Positions 9,539-19,322 of a stretch of 64,000 nt of DNA are shown here, one piece after another. Below the pieces are notes generated by a model. That model was not told the DNA's origin, did not search any database, and saw only the letters and a list, made by a program, of their open reading frames with translations. The number at the start of each line of letters is the position of its first letter. Within the stretch, counting starts at the first letter, position 1. The DNA comes from Epithemia pelagica. Lineage: Eukaryota > Bacillariophyta > Bacillariophyceae > Surirellales > Surirellaceae. The position numbers and the translations under genes are program-made. The DNA is taken from NCBI GenBank assembly GCA_946965045.2, contig OX337234.1:3348001-3412000 (forward strand), read 5' to 3'.

Positions 9539-10270
9539 ACTTAATGTAAACAGATATCTAGGTGTTGGTAAAGACACGTGTTAGATATAGGTGAGGTAGT
9601 CAATATAGCTCGGGTAGCCGACCTACTGCGGTGAAACGACGATGGGGCCCTCACCTTCGAATCAGCAACTAGGTCGACTCTCTTTCACAAACAGTTTGGT
9701 TACAAACTTTTGGTTTATAAAAAGAGTGAGCTTATTCTAAGATGAAAAGTGATTTTGGAGCAGGTTTGATCTCCTCGATCCTCTAGGTATGGAACTTGTT
9801 CTATTTGTTCCATAGAGCAGTTCTTTTTGTTCTGTGCACTAGTGGGAGATCTCACCTCTCCTATTGTATCTTGTTTTGGATCTTTACTCGATGGACTTAC
9901 CTTTGACACTCTTCAGGTGGCCGGATGGCCTGCCTGAGATCCATTTGTTTTCTCAATATTGAGAGGAAGATTCGGTATCCGGTGGCTCGCCCGACATGCA
10001 AATATATACGGCTGTATAGTGGGCTCGCGGTCTGGCAAGTTTTTATGTAAATAATATAGTAGGGCGTAAGTCACGTAAAGTTCCTTAGTTTTGGCAAGCA
10101 GCGCGATCAGTACTCTAAAGCAGCTGCTCGATGCGTTGAGGTTCAATTGACGTGCGTTGAGGTGCAACGCCTGCTTCTGATCGGCATGTGGCACGTCTGA
10201 CCGCACGTCACGCATATAGCTAGAGGAAATAGTCTAATGTCTAGAGAGTTGAGAGCGGTATTCTATAACT
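9539..10270 (-). repeat. 3' LTR of copia element
   Basis: 732 bp, matching 18586-19317 except at four substitutions that I could find (in the stretches near 9612, 10026, 10096 and 10222). In element orientation it starts AGTTATAG and ends TTAAGT, so it lacks the usual TG...CA termini. Confidence 0.93.
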
Positions 10271-10280
10271 CTCCCTCTCA
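10271..10280 (-). other. Polypurine tract
   Basis: On the minus strand the sequence directly before the 3' LTR reads TGAGAGGGAG, a purine run in the expected position for priming plus-strand cDNA synthesis. Confidence 0.7.
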
Positions 10281-10322
10281 TGGAGTGATTGATGGAGAAT
10301 CACGACGTGGTATGATGTCAGT

Positions 10323-13300
10323 TTACCAACCTTGATTTAATTTGCGGCAGCGCTCAAAGAGCTCTCGATTTTGGCACTTGGTGAGATAGTCTGCCTTTTG
10401 ATCATTGGTGCCTACCATACTGACCTTTACTCCTCCGGGATGATCACCGACATGTTCCCAGAAGAAATGTAGGTAAGTATTAAAATGTTTTGTCCGGGGT
10501 GTAAGGCGTTGCTTGGTAGCTAGGTGGAAGGCTCCACTGTTGTCTTCAAAGACTTCAGAGAATATAGTTGGCTTTTCAAATGGGAGTTCTAGGTTCTCTA
10601 GAAGCTCTTCAATGACTCGTCTTGTTGCAATAACACTACGCATTGCTTGAGATAAAGCATGATATTCCGCTTGAAGTGTGCTTAGAGCTACTGAAGATTG
10701 AAGTTGCGATCTCCAAATTAGAGGACATCCACAGAAGGTTAGGATGTATCCCGTTCGTGACTTGGCACTAACCGGGTTATCCTGTGGTTCACGACCATGG
10801 AGTCCCGCAAAATCAGCGTCTACATAACAATCTAGCTTGAAGTCTTTAGTTGGAGTGAAGATTGTACCTTTGTCCTTGGTTCTTGATAGATAACGAACAA
10901 TGGTCTTGATGGCTGTTGCATGTGACTTTTTAGGTGCTGAACTGAATCTAGCGACTTGACTAACTGCGAAGGCTATATCAGGTCTGGTATTCGTGGATAA
11001 ATAGAGTAGCATTCCGACTATGGAGCTATAATGCCAGCTTTCTTTCATGGGCTCACCATCGGGATCGCTGCCGAGACCTAGCTGAGTCGCTGGGGTCCAA
11101 TTCGGATTGCAGTCGTGTAGTCCCGTGGCATTTATTATCTTGGCAATTAACCCCTTCTGGGTCATAGTAATAGACTTATTCTCATTTTGAATAAAGTTGA
11201 TGCCCAAATAGTCGGTGAAATTGCCTTCTTTCTTGAGTGATAGGCCTTTCTTCTGTAGTCGTTCGATTAATTCATCAATAAGTTTCATATCAGGGGCACA
11301 AACGCCACAGTCGTCAACCCATAGAAAAATGATGATGTTGGACTTATAAAGAAGACATTCGTCATGCTTACTTGATTTGAAACCGTCTTCCTTAAGCGCT
11401 TGTACTAGATGGATATACCACAATCTAGGTGCAGAAGACAGGCCATATAGACTTTTGATGAGTCTTAGGCAGGTCGTTCCGGGTTTACTAGATCGAAATC
11501 CTCTAGGTAGATGGATCCATACAGGTTCATCTAAGGTAGCCTGTACAAATGCGTTGTTGAAATCGATACACGCAAGTTCCCAACCCAAGATTAAACTAAG
11601 GGTGAGCACAATACGGATAGTACTCCAGTGAACCACTGGACTATAGTTCTCTTGTTCCGTTTCTTGTAGGTCTCCTCTAACACAATATCGAGCCTTATGC
11701 TTGATAATATCTCCGTCTGGAGATCGCTTGCGTTTGAATACCCATGTCCCAGGTAAAATTCGTGTATTAGCCTGGGATTGAGGGACTTCTTCCCAAGTTC
11801 CTTTCTCCTCTAGTTTGGTTATTTCCTTGCTAGCTGCCGCTTTCCATTTCTCTATGTCTGTATCTCGCATAGCCTCATCGTAAGAGAGGGTGTCGGGATC
11901 AGAGAGAGAAGCTTTGTGAACTGTTAAAAGGTCACTAGGCTCATGAGATGGTGGCATTAGAGAAGGGAGGTTTGCTAGATTGCCTTCTTCAACTAAGCGG
12001 GTAGGTCGTTTAATAGTCCTAGCAGATCTCCTAGTTGGAAGGATCGTCGGTTGGACTGCACGTGGAGGCGGTCGCGGTGGTAATCTAGCTGGAGAAGGAG
12101 AAGGGTTGTGAAGAAGGGACTCCCTCTGAGACGGCGACTCCTGGGGTGACAGATGGGGAGAAGGCGAACGAGGGGTACTCGGAGCTGTAGATTCAACTCC
12201 TGATGATACGGACACCTGTCTTTGAGGTGTCTGGTTAGTTGTCTCCCTCTGAGGAGGTGACTCCAACGATGTGGTCAATGGAGTGGGAGTGGGATCCTCA
12301 CTGGGAGTTGGTAAAGAAGCGGAGAGTGGCACTGGGAGTGGACGTGTGTTAGGTGTAGATGATGACGTCAACGGAAGATATGGTTGGCGAGTAGCAATTT
12401 GTTGTGCGACATCTGATTGACGTCGAAGATACGTATTTTGGGTAGCTTCATCAATACTAGTAGGGGAGTCTAGATCGTCCGTTTCGGATGAATCATCAGT
12501 GATATATTGATATGCAGAATCTCCAAACAGGCGATACCAAGGTTCGGATGCAAAGTCCGGAAGCTGGTCGACAGACATGGCAATAGTGCTGAACCAATCG
12601 TCGAACACTACATGGAACTGGGGCGTAATATAGCCAGTTTGAGGATTTAAGACTAATGGAACAGTACTGGCATGTTGCGTACTTATCCCCTTAAGTTGGC
12701 AGCGAATAGATTTGGGCTTCCAGCGGGGTAGTTTCTTCCCGTCTGCAATAGTTTTGTGCAGAACATAGACTGGACAGCCCCACACGTGGAGATCATGAAA
12801 TTTTCGTTGTTCCCATCGGACACGTGTGAAAACATCATGGGGGCTTATACCAGTCTCAGTATTGGGTACATGGTTGTGTAAGAAAACGGCATGTGAAACG
12901 GCCATGGGCCAGAGCGCCGGATCGGCCAATTCTGGCCACTGTATGGCAGAGTGTAACATCATGGTGCGTGCAATCGACATAATTGTTTGTATTGCCCTTT
13001 CAGCTATTCCGGCATGATGATGTGCCCCGACTCCTGCGAACCGCGAAATTTGAGCAAAGTTCTCAAGCGATTGGGAGTAGGATTTTGAGGTGAAAGCAGC
13101 TCCGTTGTCCGTTAGGTATTTGAGAGGAACTACACCCACTTCTCTACAAAATAGCTCAAAGGATCCTTTAACACTAAGCGTTTCATGAGTGTTAAGGTGT
13201 GATTGAAATCCTATCCATGTATACCCCGAGGCGTGATCGACAAAGATCGCGCCGCCCACATAAAGGTTGTCAACTTTTGACTTCCCCCGAGAGTCAAATC

Positions 13301-14231
13301 TTCGTCCTTTTGTGGAGCACACAAAATGATCTACAGAGATGCATTGTCCAGGATGGAGGTTGCCATCTTTGGTGACTCCTCGTCGATCCTTGACAATGGT
13401 TGTTGTCGAACCGGGTTCGGTGCGACGACGTTGTTTCCCAAATTGGCATGCTGCGCATAATGGTAAGTCTTGCAAAAGAGATGCAGCTTGTGAGTGTAAG
13501 CGACGAGTCTTTTCTGTTGTTGCAAGGATACCAGTGCGCATCAAGAACTGTACCTTGCGAAAGTTAAGATGTCCAAGTCTGTAATGCCATTTGAGTAATT
13601 CCTTTTGAGGAGCGGTAAGATTTTCATTGTGTTGTGATACTTCGTTCACTGTTGTGTTGAGAGCTACCGAGCCAGTCATCATGTTCTGCTTGTCGTACCC
13701 AAACGACATGGGCAGATTGTTGCTGGGATTCACCATGACGGTGACTTCTCGGCGGGATTCATCTCCTGGAATACCGGTTAAGGTAAGTGTGTAACCGTCT
13801 TGAATTATTTTCTCACCGAAGTATGTTTGAAGTAACGATTGCGTCGACAAAAGTCTAACCGATGTTTTTGGTACTAAGAACGCAGGGAGTTTGAGCGATC
13901 GGGGCATACCATTGGTGTCCAGGATCGTCCAAACAACTGTTCCACGGGCAGTAGCTTTCATCCGGTTGGCGATGCCCTTTACTTGAAGACTTGGCAAAGA
14001 GCGAATCGGTCCCACAAAATCTTTCTCGTCGTTGGTAATGCAGACACTGGCCCCAGAGTCCCAGATAATTGGGTAAGAGGCGTGTGAAGGCATAGAAGAG
14101 CGAAGTTTCGATGGATCCTGGAGTGCTGCTCTCAAGGCTTGTTGGGTGATATGTTCCCAAGGATGATGGTTCAACTCGGTGGTTGAGTGGTGGCAACGTG
14201 GTGGTTCCTGCAAGAGCATGGCCATTCCCAT
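10323..14231 (-). CDS. pol: Pol polyprotein of copia element (protease, integrase, RT, RNase H)
   Basis: 1302 codons from the first ATG after the Gag stop. Domains in order: an aspartic protease with DSGAS at residues 58-62; an integrase zinc module (HYRLGHL...CAACQFG, ~215-270); an integrase core with Asp in SVDHF, Asp in LTDNG and Glu in AERAIQ (~300-400); a long Pro/Ser-rich linker (~590-740); RT with FNNAFVQ and an LWVDD catalytic box near 970; and RNase H with DADFAG, AEYHAL and EDNSGA (~1130-1260). All key acidic residues are present. The frame is identical to that of Gag and separated from it by one TAA, so it may be made by stop-codon readthrough as Gag-Pol. Confidence 0.93.
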   Translation of the reverse strand: MGMAMLLQEPPRCHHSTTELNHHPWEHITQQALRAALQDPSKLRSSMPSHASYPIIWDSGASVCITNDEKDFVGPIRSLPSLQVKGIANRMKATARGTVVWTILDTNGMPRSLKLPAFLVPKTSVRLLSTQSLLQTYFGEKIIQDGYTLTLTGIPGDESRREVTVMVNPSNNLPMSFGYDKQNMMTGSVALNTTVNEVSQHNENLTAPQKELLKWHYRLGHLNFRKVQFLMRTGILATTEKTRRLHSQAASLLQDLPLCAACQFGKQRRRTEPGSTTTIVKDRRGVTKDGNLHPGQCISVDHFVCSTKGRRFDSRGKSKVDNLYVGGAIFVDHASGYTWIGFQSHLNTHETLSVKGSFELFCREVGVVPLKYLTDNGAAFTSKSYSQSLENFAQISRFAGVGAHHHAGIAERAIQTIMSIARTMMLHSAIQWPELADPALWPMAVSHAVFLHNHVPNTETGISPHDVFTRVRWEQRKFHDLHVWGCPVYVLHKTIADGKKLPRWKPKSIRCQLKGISTQHASTVPLVLNPQTGYITPQFHVVFDDWFSTIAMSVDQLPDFASEPWYRLFGDSAYQYITDDSSETDDLDSPTSIDEATQNTYLRRQSDVAQQIATRQPYLPLTSSSTPNTRPLPVPLSASLPTPSEDPTPTPLTTSLESPPQRETTNQTPQRQVSVSSGVESTAPSTPRSPSPHLSPQESPSQRESLLHNPSPSPARLPPRPPPRAVQPTILPTRRSARTIKRPTRLVEEGNLANLPSLMPPSHEPSDLLTVHKASLSDPDTLSYDEAMRDTDIEKWKAAASKEITKLEEKGTWEEVPQSQANTRILPGTWVFKRKRSPDGDIIKHKARYCVRGDLQETEQENYSPVVHWSTIRIVLTLSLILGWELACIDFNNAFVQATLDEPVWIHLPRGFRSSKPGTTCLRLIKSLYGLSSAPRLWYIHLVQALKEDGFKSSKHDECLLYKSNIIIFLWVDDCGVCAPDMKLIDELIERLQKKGLSLKKEGNFTDYLGINFIQNENKSITMTQKGLIAKIINATGLHDCNPNWTPATQLGLGSDPDGEPMKESWHYSSIVGMLLYLSTNTRPDIAFAVSQVARFSSAPKKSHATAIKTIVRYLSRTKDKGTIFTPTKDFKLDCYVDADFAGLHGREPQDNPVSAKSRTGYILTFCGCPLIWRSQLQSSVALSTLQAEYHALSQAMRSVIATRRVIEELLENLELPFEKPTIFSEVFEDNSGAFHLATKQRLTPRTKHFNTYLHFFWEHVGDHPGGVKVSMVGTNDQKADYLTKCQNRELFERCRKLNQGW

Positions 14232-14276
14232 GCATTTGTTCTGGTTGAGTGGCGATGCAGGGTAGAAGTTGGGTAC

Positions 14277-17200
14277 TTAAGGAAACGGTACGTTGCTTAA
14301 ATTGCAGCAAAAGTTGCTGCTGTTTCTAGTATTCGATCTCTGACGGGTGTTGCCTGTCAGGTTGATAGTTGGTTCGGCGGAGGTCGACGGCTGGAAGCAA
14401 GAGGTGCTGCGCCGGTTTTTGCAGCGGTGACTCGTCGGCATCCTGCGGCGGTTGGTCGGTGGTGTGGAGGTCATGGCGCTCGGCGGTCGGTTGGGTACAC
14501 GGCGGCGCTTGCGGTTGTGCCGGCTTGATCCGGAGTAAACGTGCCTGTTGTTCGTCGTGTTCCTGTTTCTCCCTCGCAGCGGAGTGACATGGCCTCGGAA
14601 ACCCAGAGGGCCACCCGTCTCGGTGGATGCTGACAATCCCAACAATCTGCAAACCAACACAACAATCAACCTCAAAGCGGAGAAACAAAATCCAACAATC
14701 AAACTTGGAGGTGGAAGAGATCGTGGCTTTGAGTGGAGTGGATTGCGGGTGTGGATGCGAGCGAGTCGGTACTTGAATCGGTTGACATGGTAGTTGGGGT
14801 GGTGTCCGAACCATGGTGAGTCAGGATAGCGAGAAGAAACGCGCCAAATGACCACCAAAACAACAATCCAACATGAGAGCCAAGTGATGATGGCAGGCAT
14901 GAAGGATGGATGAGTCACGTATGAGAGCAGTAAGAACCATAGACCTGTATATAAGTCGTAGATTCCTGTTAGAAAATGACTTAGACCGATGTAAATTGTA
15001 GTCTTTCCTTCATTGTAATAGGTGTCAGCTCCCGTAGAGGGTGAGGCGGTAGGGTAGAGCCACTGGATCACAGGTAGGACAAGGACAAGGTGGGCGAGTG
15101 CAACTAAGAAAAGGTGCAGCCACGCAGAAGTTTCTGCCGTAGGTACCTCGTCCGACTCGCGCGCCAGCCGATCATCAAAATCGCGACGGACCGGCGAAGG
15201 GGTCACGTGTCCAAACCTGAATGGGGTGTAGTGGACTTCTACGCATTTCCCTACCAGAGAATCCTCATCAGATGATACTGTTTCTTCCATAGTGTCAATT
15301 GGGACGTTTTGTCGGTCCTGGGGACCTCCCTCCGATTCATTATTCTTGATCCAGAAATTTTGGGTCTCATTTTTAGAACAATCGTCGACCCATGCCATGT
15401 TGGCAAAGTATTTGGTGAGCGGCACAGTTTTTGCTGAGTCGCCACCACTGCTTGCTGTGTCTGCATCGGTAGGTACGTACTTCTCCCCAAGAGTGTTGTT
15501 GGGTGTAAACGAAGTAGAAGACAAACTGTCCGCACTACTCTCACGATGTGTTCGGAGTTGTGCTGATGCAGGTGTAAAGCGATGGCTAATGGACGACGTG
15601 TCCATCGGTTGAATATTGAAGCAAGGCATCATCGGTCCAGGAGGAATGGGGGACATGCCTGGAAAAGAGTGTTCCGGTCGAGGGTGATTTGGGATCAAAG
15701 TCCCATCGACGTAGTATCCCATTGCCCATTCTTCTTCCTTGACACGCTGATATGCTTCAGCGACGGTAAGTTTTGGTTCACGCCATGCATTGGCAAAGAC
15801 TGTTTTTGCTGCACGTTCGTATCTCATTCCATCACGTTTTGCCTGTTCTGCTTCGAGAACGAATTGTTCAGACGGGTAACGAGCGATTGGCTGCTGCATG
15901 GTGAGTTTTCGTCGCGGAGGCAGTTGCGGTGGAGGAGACGGAGCTTGGTGTGCCAGCGCAAAGGGTGCTGATGGCCGTGGCGGAAGCGGTGGCTGTGGAA
16001 GAATTGGTGAGATGGCAGGGAGTTTCTTTTCAAGGCTAGGTGGTCGTCCCTGCTGCAGCATTTTGAGAGGGGCATTCATATCATCGACGGACAGATCCAT
16101 GCTGGCTTCTTGCGTACGGTAAGTGTCATTATTTGCCATGCTGGTGTCTTTTGTGTCTTGATCCATGCTTTCATAGCTCTCATTGACTGCTGCTGCTGCC
16201 TGGATTTCTTTGTCGTACAAACCTTCGAGGAAACGTTGGGTTTCCAAATCGGAGAATTTGACAGCTTCAGAATCGAGGGCAGACAGAGATGGTCCCAGTT
16301 CCTCCCACTTGTTGAAATACTTTGGCTCGTTTCCAAAGTCAGGTTCAATGGGAGTTGAGGTAGGTTCCGTGGTATTGATTGTGCTTGTTGTGTTGCAAGA
16401 AGAAGAGTCTTGCATGTCGCTTGTGGTTGTCTCACTGTCTTGTTCTTCTTGTTCCAATGCTGCTGAGGTAATGCGATCAGGCGTTACCAGGTTCAAGGTA
16501 TTGGATGAGAAGAGGGACGAGGAGGTTGATGACCCATCGTCCATTTCTTCTTCGGTGTCAACGGTTTGGGTCAAATTGACCACAAGATTGTACGCACAAA
16601 GGTCGTACTCGTCGTCCGTCTCGGAGCAATCCACATCAGTTTTAGCGTCGTCCATGTTGGGAGGACACTTCACACAAACACAATTTGCTTCAAAATCGTC
16701 GTGGTCGAAGAGCCAAGAGTGCTCTTTGTTGACCATTTCGTAAGTATTCGCATCATCAAGGCCGTTTTTCTCGATGTATGCTGCCCATGCTGCCGGTTCC
16801 ATTTCTAACTTGTTTGCTTGATGCTGTTTGGAACTCGACTTGTTGGATTTGAAACCAACAATATGCTCACTGGTTTTGTGAGTTGGATTCCAGTTGGTGC
16901 ATTTTCCGCACCAGTACATGGGCTTTCCGTCCACCATCCGCATTTCTGGTTCCCCTTCTTTGGGAGGGATGCGGCGCCAGTTGTTATCGCTGGAAGAGGT
17001 ACGTTTCGTGAAGTTGTTGTTGTTTTTGTTTTTGTTGTTGTTCTTCCCCTTCTCACGAACGTATGTCTTCTTGTTCCCGGGTGTGTTCATTTGCTGAACA
17101 AGAGCGTTGGCTTGAATGGACTTGGTCTGTTTTCCTTTCTTGGAAACTGTGGCATTGTTAGCACCATACGATGTTGGTGGTGCCTTGGAATCCCGGTGAG

Positions 17201-18167
17201 TGCTCTTTGCGCTCCATTCCCCGCGCTTTACACTAACCCAATATTTGCTGTTTGCCTCTTCGATCACGTGCGTATAGAGCAGCTTGTTTGTGGTCATGTA
17301 TTGATCCGCTGCTGCACGGTCGAGAAACCGAATGTGATCGACACTGTCCTGGACAGACTTGTTCAGGAGCAGGAGAGAAAACTTCGGAGTCGGCGGCCAT
17401 TCTGCTTTCAAAATGTTTGTGAGCAGGCTCGCCGTGAGGGTGTGGTCGTAAAGACCAGCGGCGGTAAGAGATCGGGCCTTTGCGGCGAAATCGGTGGTAA
17501 GTGCAGTGATGTCATGGCCGGCGTAGTTGTGCGGGTCCAATGAACGCATCTCACTTTTTACGATTTCCCAATGTTCGATTGAGTCGTCCGTAATAATGCG
17601 GACGATGATCATGAACAGCTCCGGAAAGGATGCAACGTCGCGGGATTGGTCCTCCACTTCCCGTCGAAATGTCTTATCCAATGAGTCAAGTAAGTAGTCT
17701 TGCGCCGCGGCATCGTTGTTGGCGTCATACTTATCATACTTGCTCACCTGTTGTTTCATTGCTTCGTGAACCTTTGTGTGAGTGAACCGTGGGTGTTCGG
17801 TAACGATGTTGAGCATGGAGGACTTACTGAGTGGATCGAGTAAGTACATAATCGTATCCATGCCATGTTTCGTGAAATGGCGGACTAATTCATCTTGGAG
17901 TCTTGAAAAATCGCCTTTCTTCTTATCGAACTTTTCTACAGGGCCAGTCACCCGATCAAGGTACCGCTTGTCGGTAAAGGTACGTAGCTGGAGACTGCGG
18001 ACTGGATGGTCCTTGGCTTTGTCGTCTAACCCTTTCCAATCTGGTTTGGGTTTACCGCCAGTCCAGGGGACGTACGTGTCCTTGCTGGATTGAACGAGGC
18101 CGCCCATTCTGGGACGGTCGGGCATAAAGACATCAGTGTCTTGTTGGGGAGAGTCTTCACCTGACAT
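14277..18167 (-). CDS. gag: Gag-like polyprotein of copia element with hydrophobic C-terminal segments
   Basis: 1296 codons from an ATG at 18167 (minus strand). The first ~350 residues resemble a Gag capsid region in position and charge. A Lys/Asn-rich stretch is followed by a CxxC...H-type zinc-binding motif (WCGKCTNWNPTHKTSEH) near residue 420, which would bind RNA. Next comes a long acidic, Ser/Thr-rich region. The last third has strongly hydrophobic segments near residues 1014-1037, 1056-1080, 1088-1111 and 1160-1185, like membrane helices, which is unusual for Gag. The length is two to three times that of typical copia Gags. It ends at TAA 14279-14277, directly followed in frame by Pol. 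Confidence 0.85.
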   Translation of the reverse strand: MSGEDSPQQDTDVFMPDRPRMGGLVQSSKDTYVPWTGGKPKPDWKGLDDKAKDHPVRSLQLRTFTDKRYLDRVTGPVEKFDKKKGDFSRLQDELVRHFTKHGMDTIMYLLDPLSKSSMLNIVTEHPRFTHTKVHEAMKQQVSKYDKYDANNDAAAQDYLLDSLDKTFRREVEDQSRDVASFPELFMIIVRIITDDSIEHWEIVKSEMRSLDPHNYAGHDITALTTDFAAKARSLTAAGLYDHTLTASLLTNILKAEWPPTPKFSLLLLNKSVQDSVDHIRFLDRAAADQYMTTNKLLYTHVIEEANSKYWVSVKRGEWSAKSTHRDSKAPPTSYGANNATVSKKGKQTKSIQANALVQQMNTPGNKKTYVREKGKNNNKNKNNNNFTKRTSSSDNNWRRIPPKEGEPEMRMVDGKPMYWCGKCTNWNPTHKTSEHIVGFKSNKSSSKQHQANKLEMEPAAWAAYIEKNGLDDANTYEMVNKEHSWLFDHDDFEANCVCVKCPPNMDDAKTDVDCSETDDEYDLCAYNLVVNLTQTVDTEEEMDDGSSTSSSLFSSNTLNLVTPDRITSAALEQEEQDSETTTSDMQDSSSCNTTSTINTTEPTSTPIEPDFGNEPKYFNKWEELGPSLSALDSEAVKFSDLETQRFLEGLYDKEIQAAAAVNESYESMDQDTKDTSMANNDTYRTQEASMDLSVDDMNAPLKMLQQGRPPSLEKKLPAISPILPQPPLPPRPSAPFALAHQAPSPPPQLPPRRKLTMQQPIARYPSEQFVLEAEQAKRDGMRYERAAKTVFANAWREPKLTVAEAYQRVKEEEWAMGYYVDGTLIPNHPRPEHSFPGMSPIPPGPMMPCFNIQPMDTSSISHRFTPASAQLRTHRESSADSLSSTSFTPNNTLGEKYVPTDADTASSGGDSAKTVPLTKYFANMAWVDDCSKNETQNFWIKNNESEGGPQDRQNVPIDTMEETVSSDEDSLVGKCVEVHYTPFRFGHVTPSPVRRDFDDRLARESDEVPTAETSAWLHLFLVALAHLVLVLPVIQWLYPTASPSTGADTYYNEGKTTIYIGLSHFLTGIYDLYTGLWFLLLSYVTHPSFMPAIITWLSCWIVVLVVIWRVSSRYPDSPWFGHHPNYHVNRFKYRLARIHTRNPLHSKPRSLPPPSLIVGFCFSALRLIVVLVCRLLGLSASTETGGPLGFRGHVTPLRGRNRNTTNNRHVYSGSSRHNRKRRRVPNRPPSAMTSTPPTNRRRMPTSHRCKNRRSTSCFQPSTSAEPTINLTGNTRQRSNTRNSSNFCCNLSNVPFP

Positions 18168-18573
18168 GGTGTTGGAAGCAACAATCAGCCGCTTTTGGGA
18201 AGAACGAGACGCGTCGGTTTGCTGAGCAGAGCCAGGGAGAGGTGCGGTCTGTTGCTGGGGTTCTTGCTGGATGTCTGCAAGATCAGGTGGTACACTGAGT
18301 GGAGGCTCAGTGGGGTCAGTCCGATTCAGGTCAGGAGTAGTGTCAGACTCGTCGACACTCTCTGCTGTTACGAGTTCGAAACTGCCAGCGCCACTAGAGG
18401 TAGGAGAGTCTTGGTCTTCCTCCGTTGTGGCTACGGGGTGGATGCCTTGCTAGGGATGTCCACTCCTTGCGCGCGTATAGATGCCGTAGTAAGAGGTGAA
18501 CCTTATAGAGTTCTCCCTCTTGGTAATATAATAGTCGATCGATCAGGAAACGTCTGGTTTACCAGCCTTATTT
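18168..18573 (-). other. Leader (5' untranslated region) of copia element
   Basis: 406 bp between the primer binding site and the Gag start. No minus-strand gene is visible. A packaging signal may lie here, but none can be recognised by eye. Confidence 0.6.
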
Positions 18574-18585
18574 GGGCTCATAACC
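18574..18585 (-). other. Primer binding site for half initiator tRNA-Met
   Basis: Directly next to the 5' LTR the minus strand reads GGTTATGAGCCC. Its complement, GGGCTCATAACC, is the anticodon arm of eukaryotic initiator tRNA-Met rather than its 3' end. The Drosophila copia element is known to prime with a 5' half of initiator tRNA-Met cut in the anticodon loop, through a nearly identical site. Confidence 0.8.
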
Positions 18586-19317
18586 ACTTAATGTAAACAG
18601 ATATCTAGGTGTTGGTAAAGACACGTGTTAGATATAGGTGAGGTAGTCAAAATAGCTCGGGTAGCCGACCTACTGCGGTGAAACGACGATGGGGCCCTCA
18701 CCTTCGAATCAGCAACTAGGTCGACTCTCTTTCACAAACAGTTTGGTTACAAACTTTTGGTTTATAAAAAGAGTGAGCTTATTCTAAGATGAAAAGTGAT
18801 TTTGGAGCAGGTTTGATCTCCTCGATCCTCTAGGTATGGAACTTGTTCTATTTGTTCCATAGAGCAGTTCTTTTTGTTCTGTGCACTAGTGGGAGATCTC
18901 ACCTCTCCTATTGTATCTTGTTTTGGATCTTTACTCGATGGACTTACCTTTGACACTCTTCAGGTGGCCGGATGGCCTGCCTGAGATCCATTTGTTTTCT
19001 CAATATTGAGAGGAAGATTCGGTATCCGGTGGCTCGCCCGACATGCAAATATATACGGCTGTATAGTGGGCTTGCGGTCTGGCAAGTTTTTATGTAAATA
19101 ATATAGTAGGGCGTAAGTCACGTAAAGTTCCTTAGTTTTGGCGAGCAGCGCGATCAGTACTCTAAAGCAGCTGCTCGATGCGTTGAGGTTCAATTGACGT
19201 GCGTTGAGGTGCAACGCCTGCTTCTGATCGGCATGTGGCACGTCTGACCGCACGTCACGCATATAGCTAGCGGAAATAGTCTAATGTCTAGAGAGTTGAG
19301 AGCGGTATTCTATAACT
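18586..19317 (-). repeat. 5' LTR of copia element
   Basis: 732 bp, 728 of them identical to the other LTR. As the 5' LTR it should carry the promoter for the element's transcript. A TATA-like stretch on the element strand cannot be chosen with confidence. Confidence 0.93.
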
Positions 19318-19322
19318 GCGAC
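19318..19322. repeat. Target-site duplication (right), GCGAC
   Basis: Second copy of GCGAC, directly after the right LTR. Removing the element and one copy restores the codon order seen in the intact paralog. Confidence 0.9.

Larger units (their letters stand above)
9539..19317 (-). mobile_element. Full-length copia-type LTR retrotransposon (CoDi-like), minus strand
   Basis: 9779 bp bounded by two 732-bp LTRs and a 5-bp target duplication. In element orientation the order is LTR (18586-19317), primer binding site, leader, Gag, Pol (protease, integrase, RT, RNase H), polypurine tract and LTR (9539-10270). Integrase before RT places it in the Ty1/copia superfamily. The LTRs differ at only 4 of 732 positions and both large frames are open, so the insertion is recent and the element may be competent. 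It sits inside exon 2 of the second lectin-like gene, antisense to it. Confidence 0.95.

Noticed and set aside
9640-9675. tRNA-like TTCGAATC stretch in the LTR
   Set aside because: No matching acceptor, D or anticodon stems could be built around it.
9715-10215. Two short frames repeated in both LTRs (65 and 101 codons)
   Set aside because: Their near-identity follows from the LTR duplication. They lie in LTR sequence with no start context or domain.
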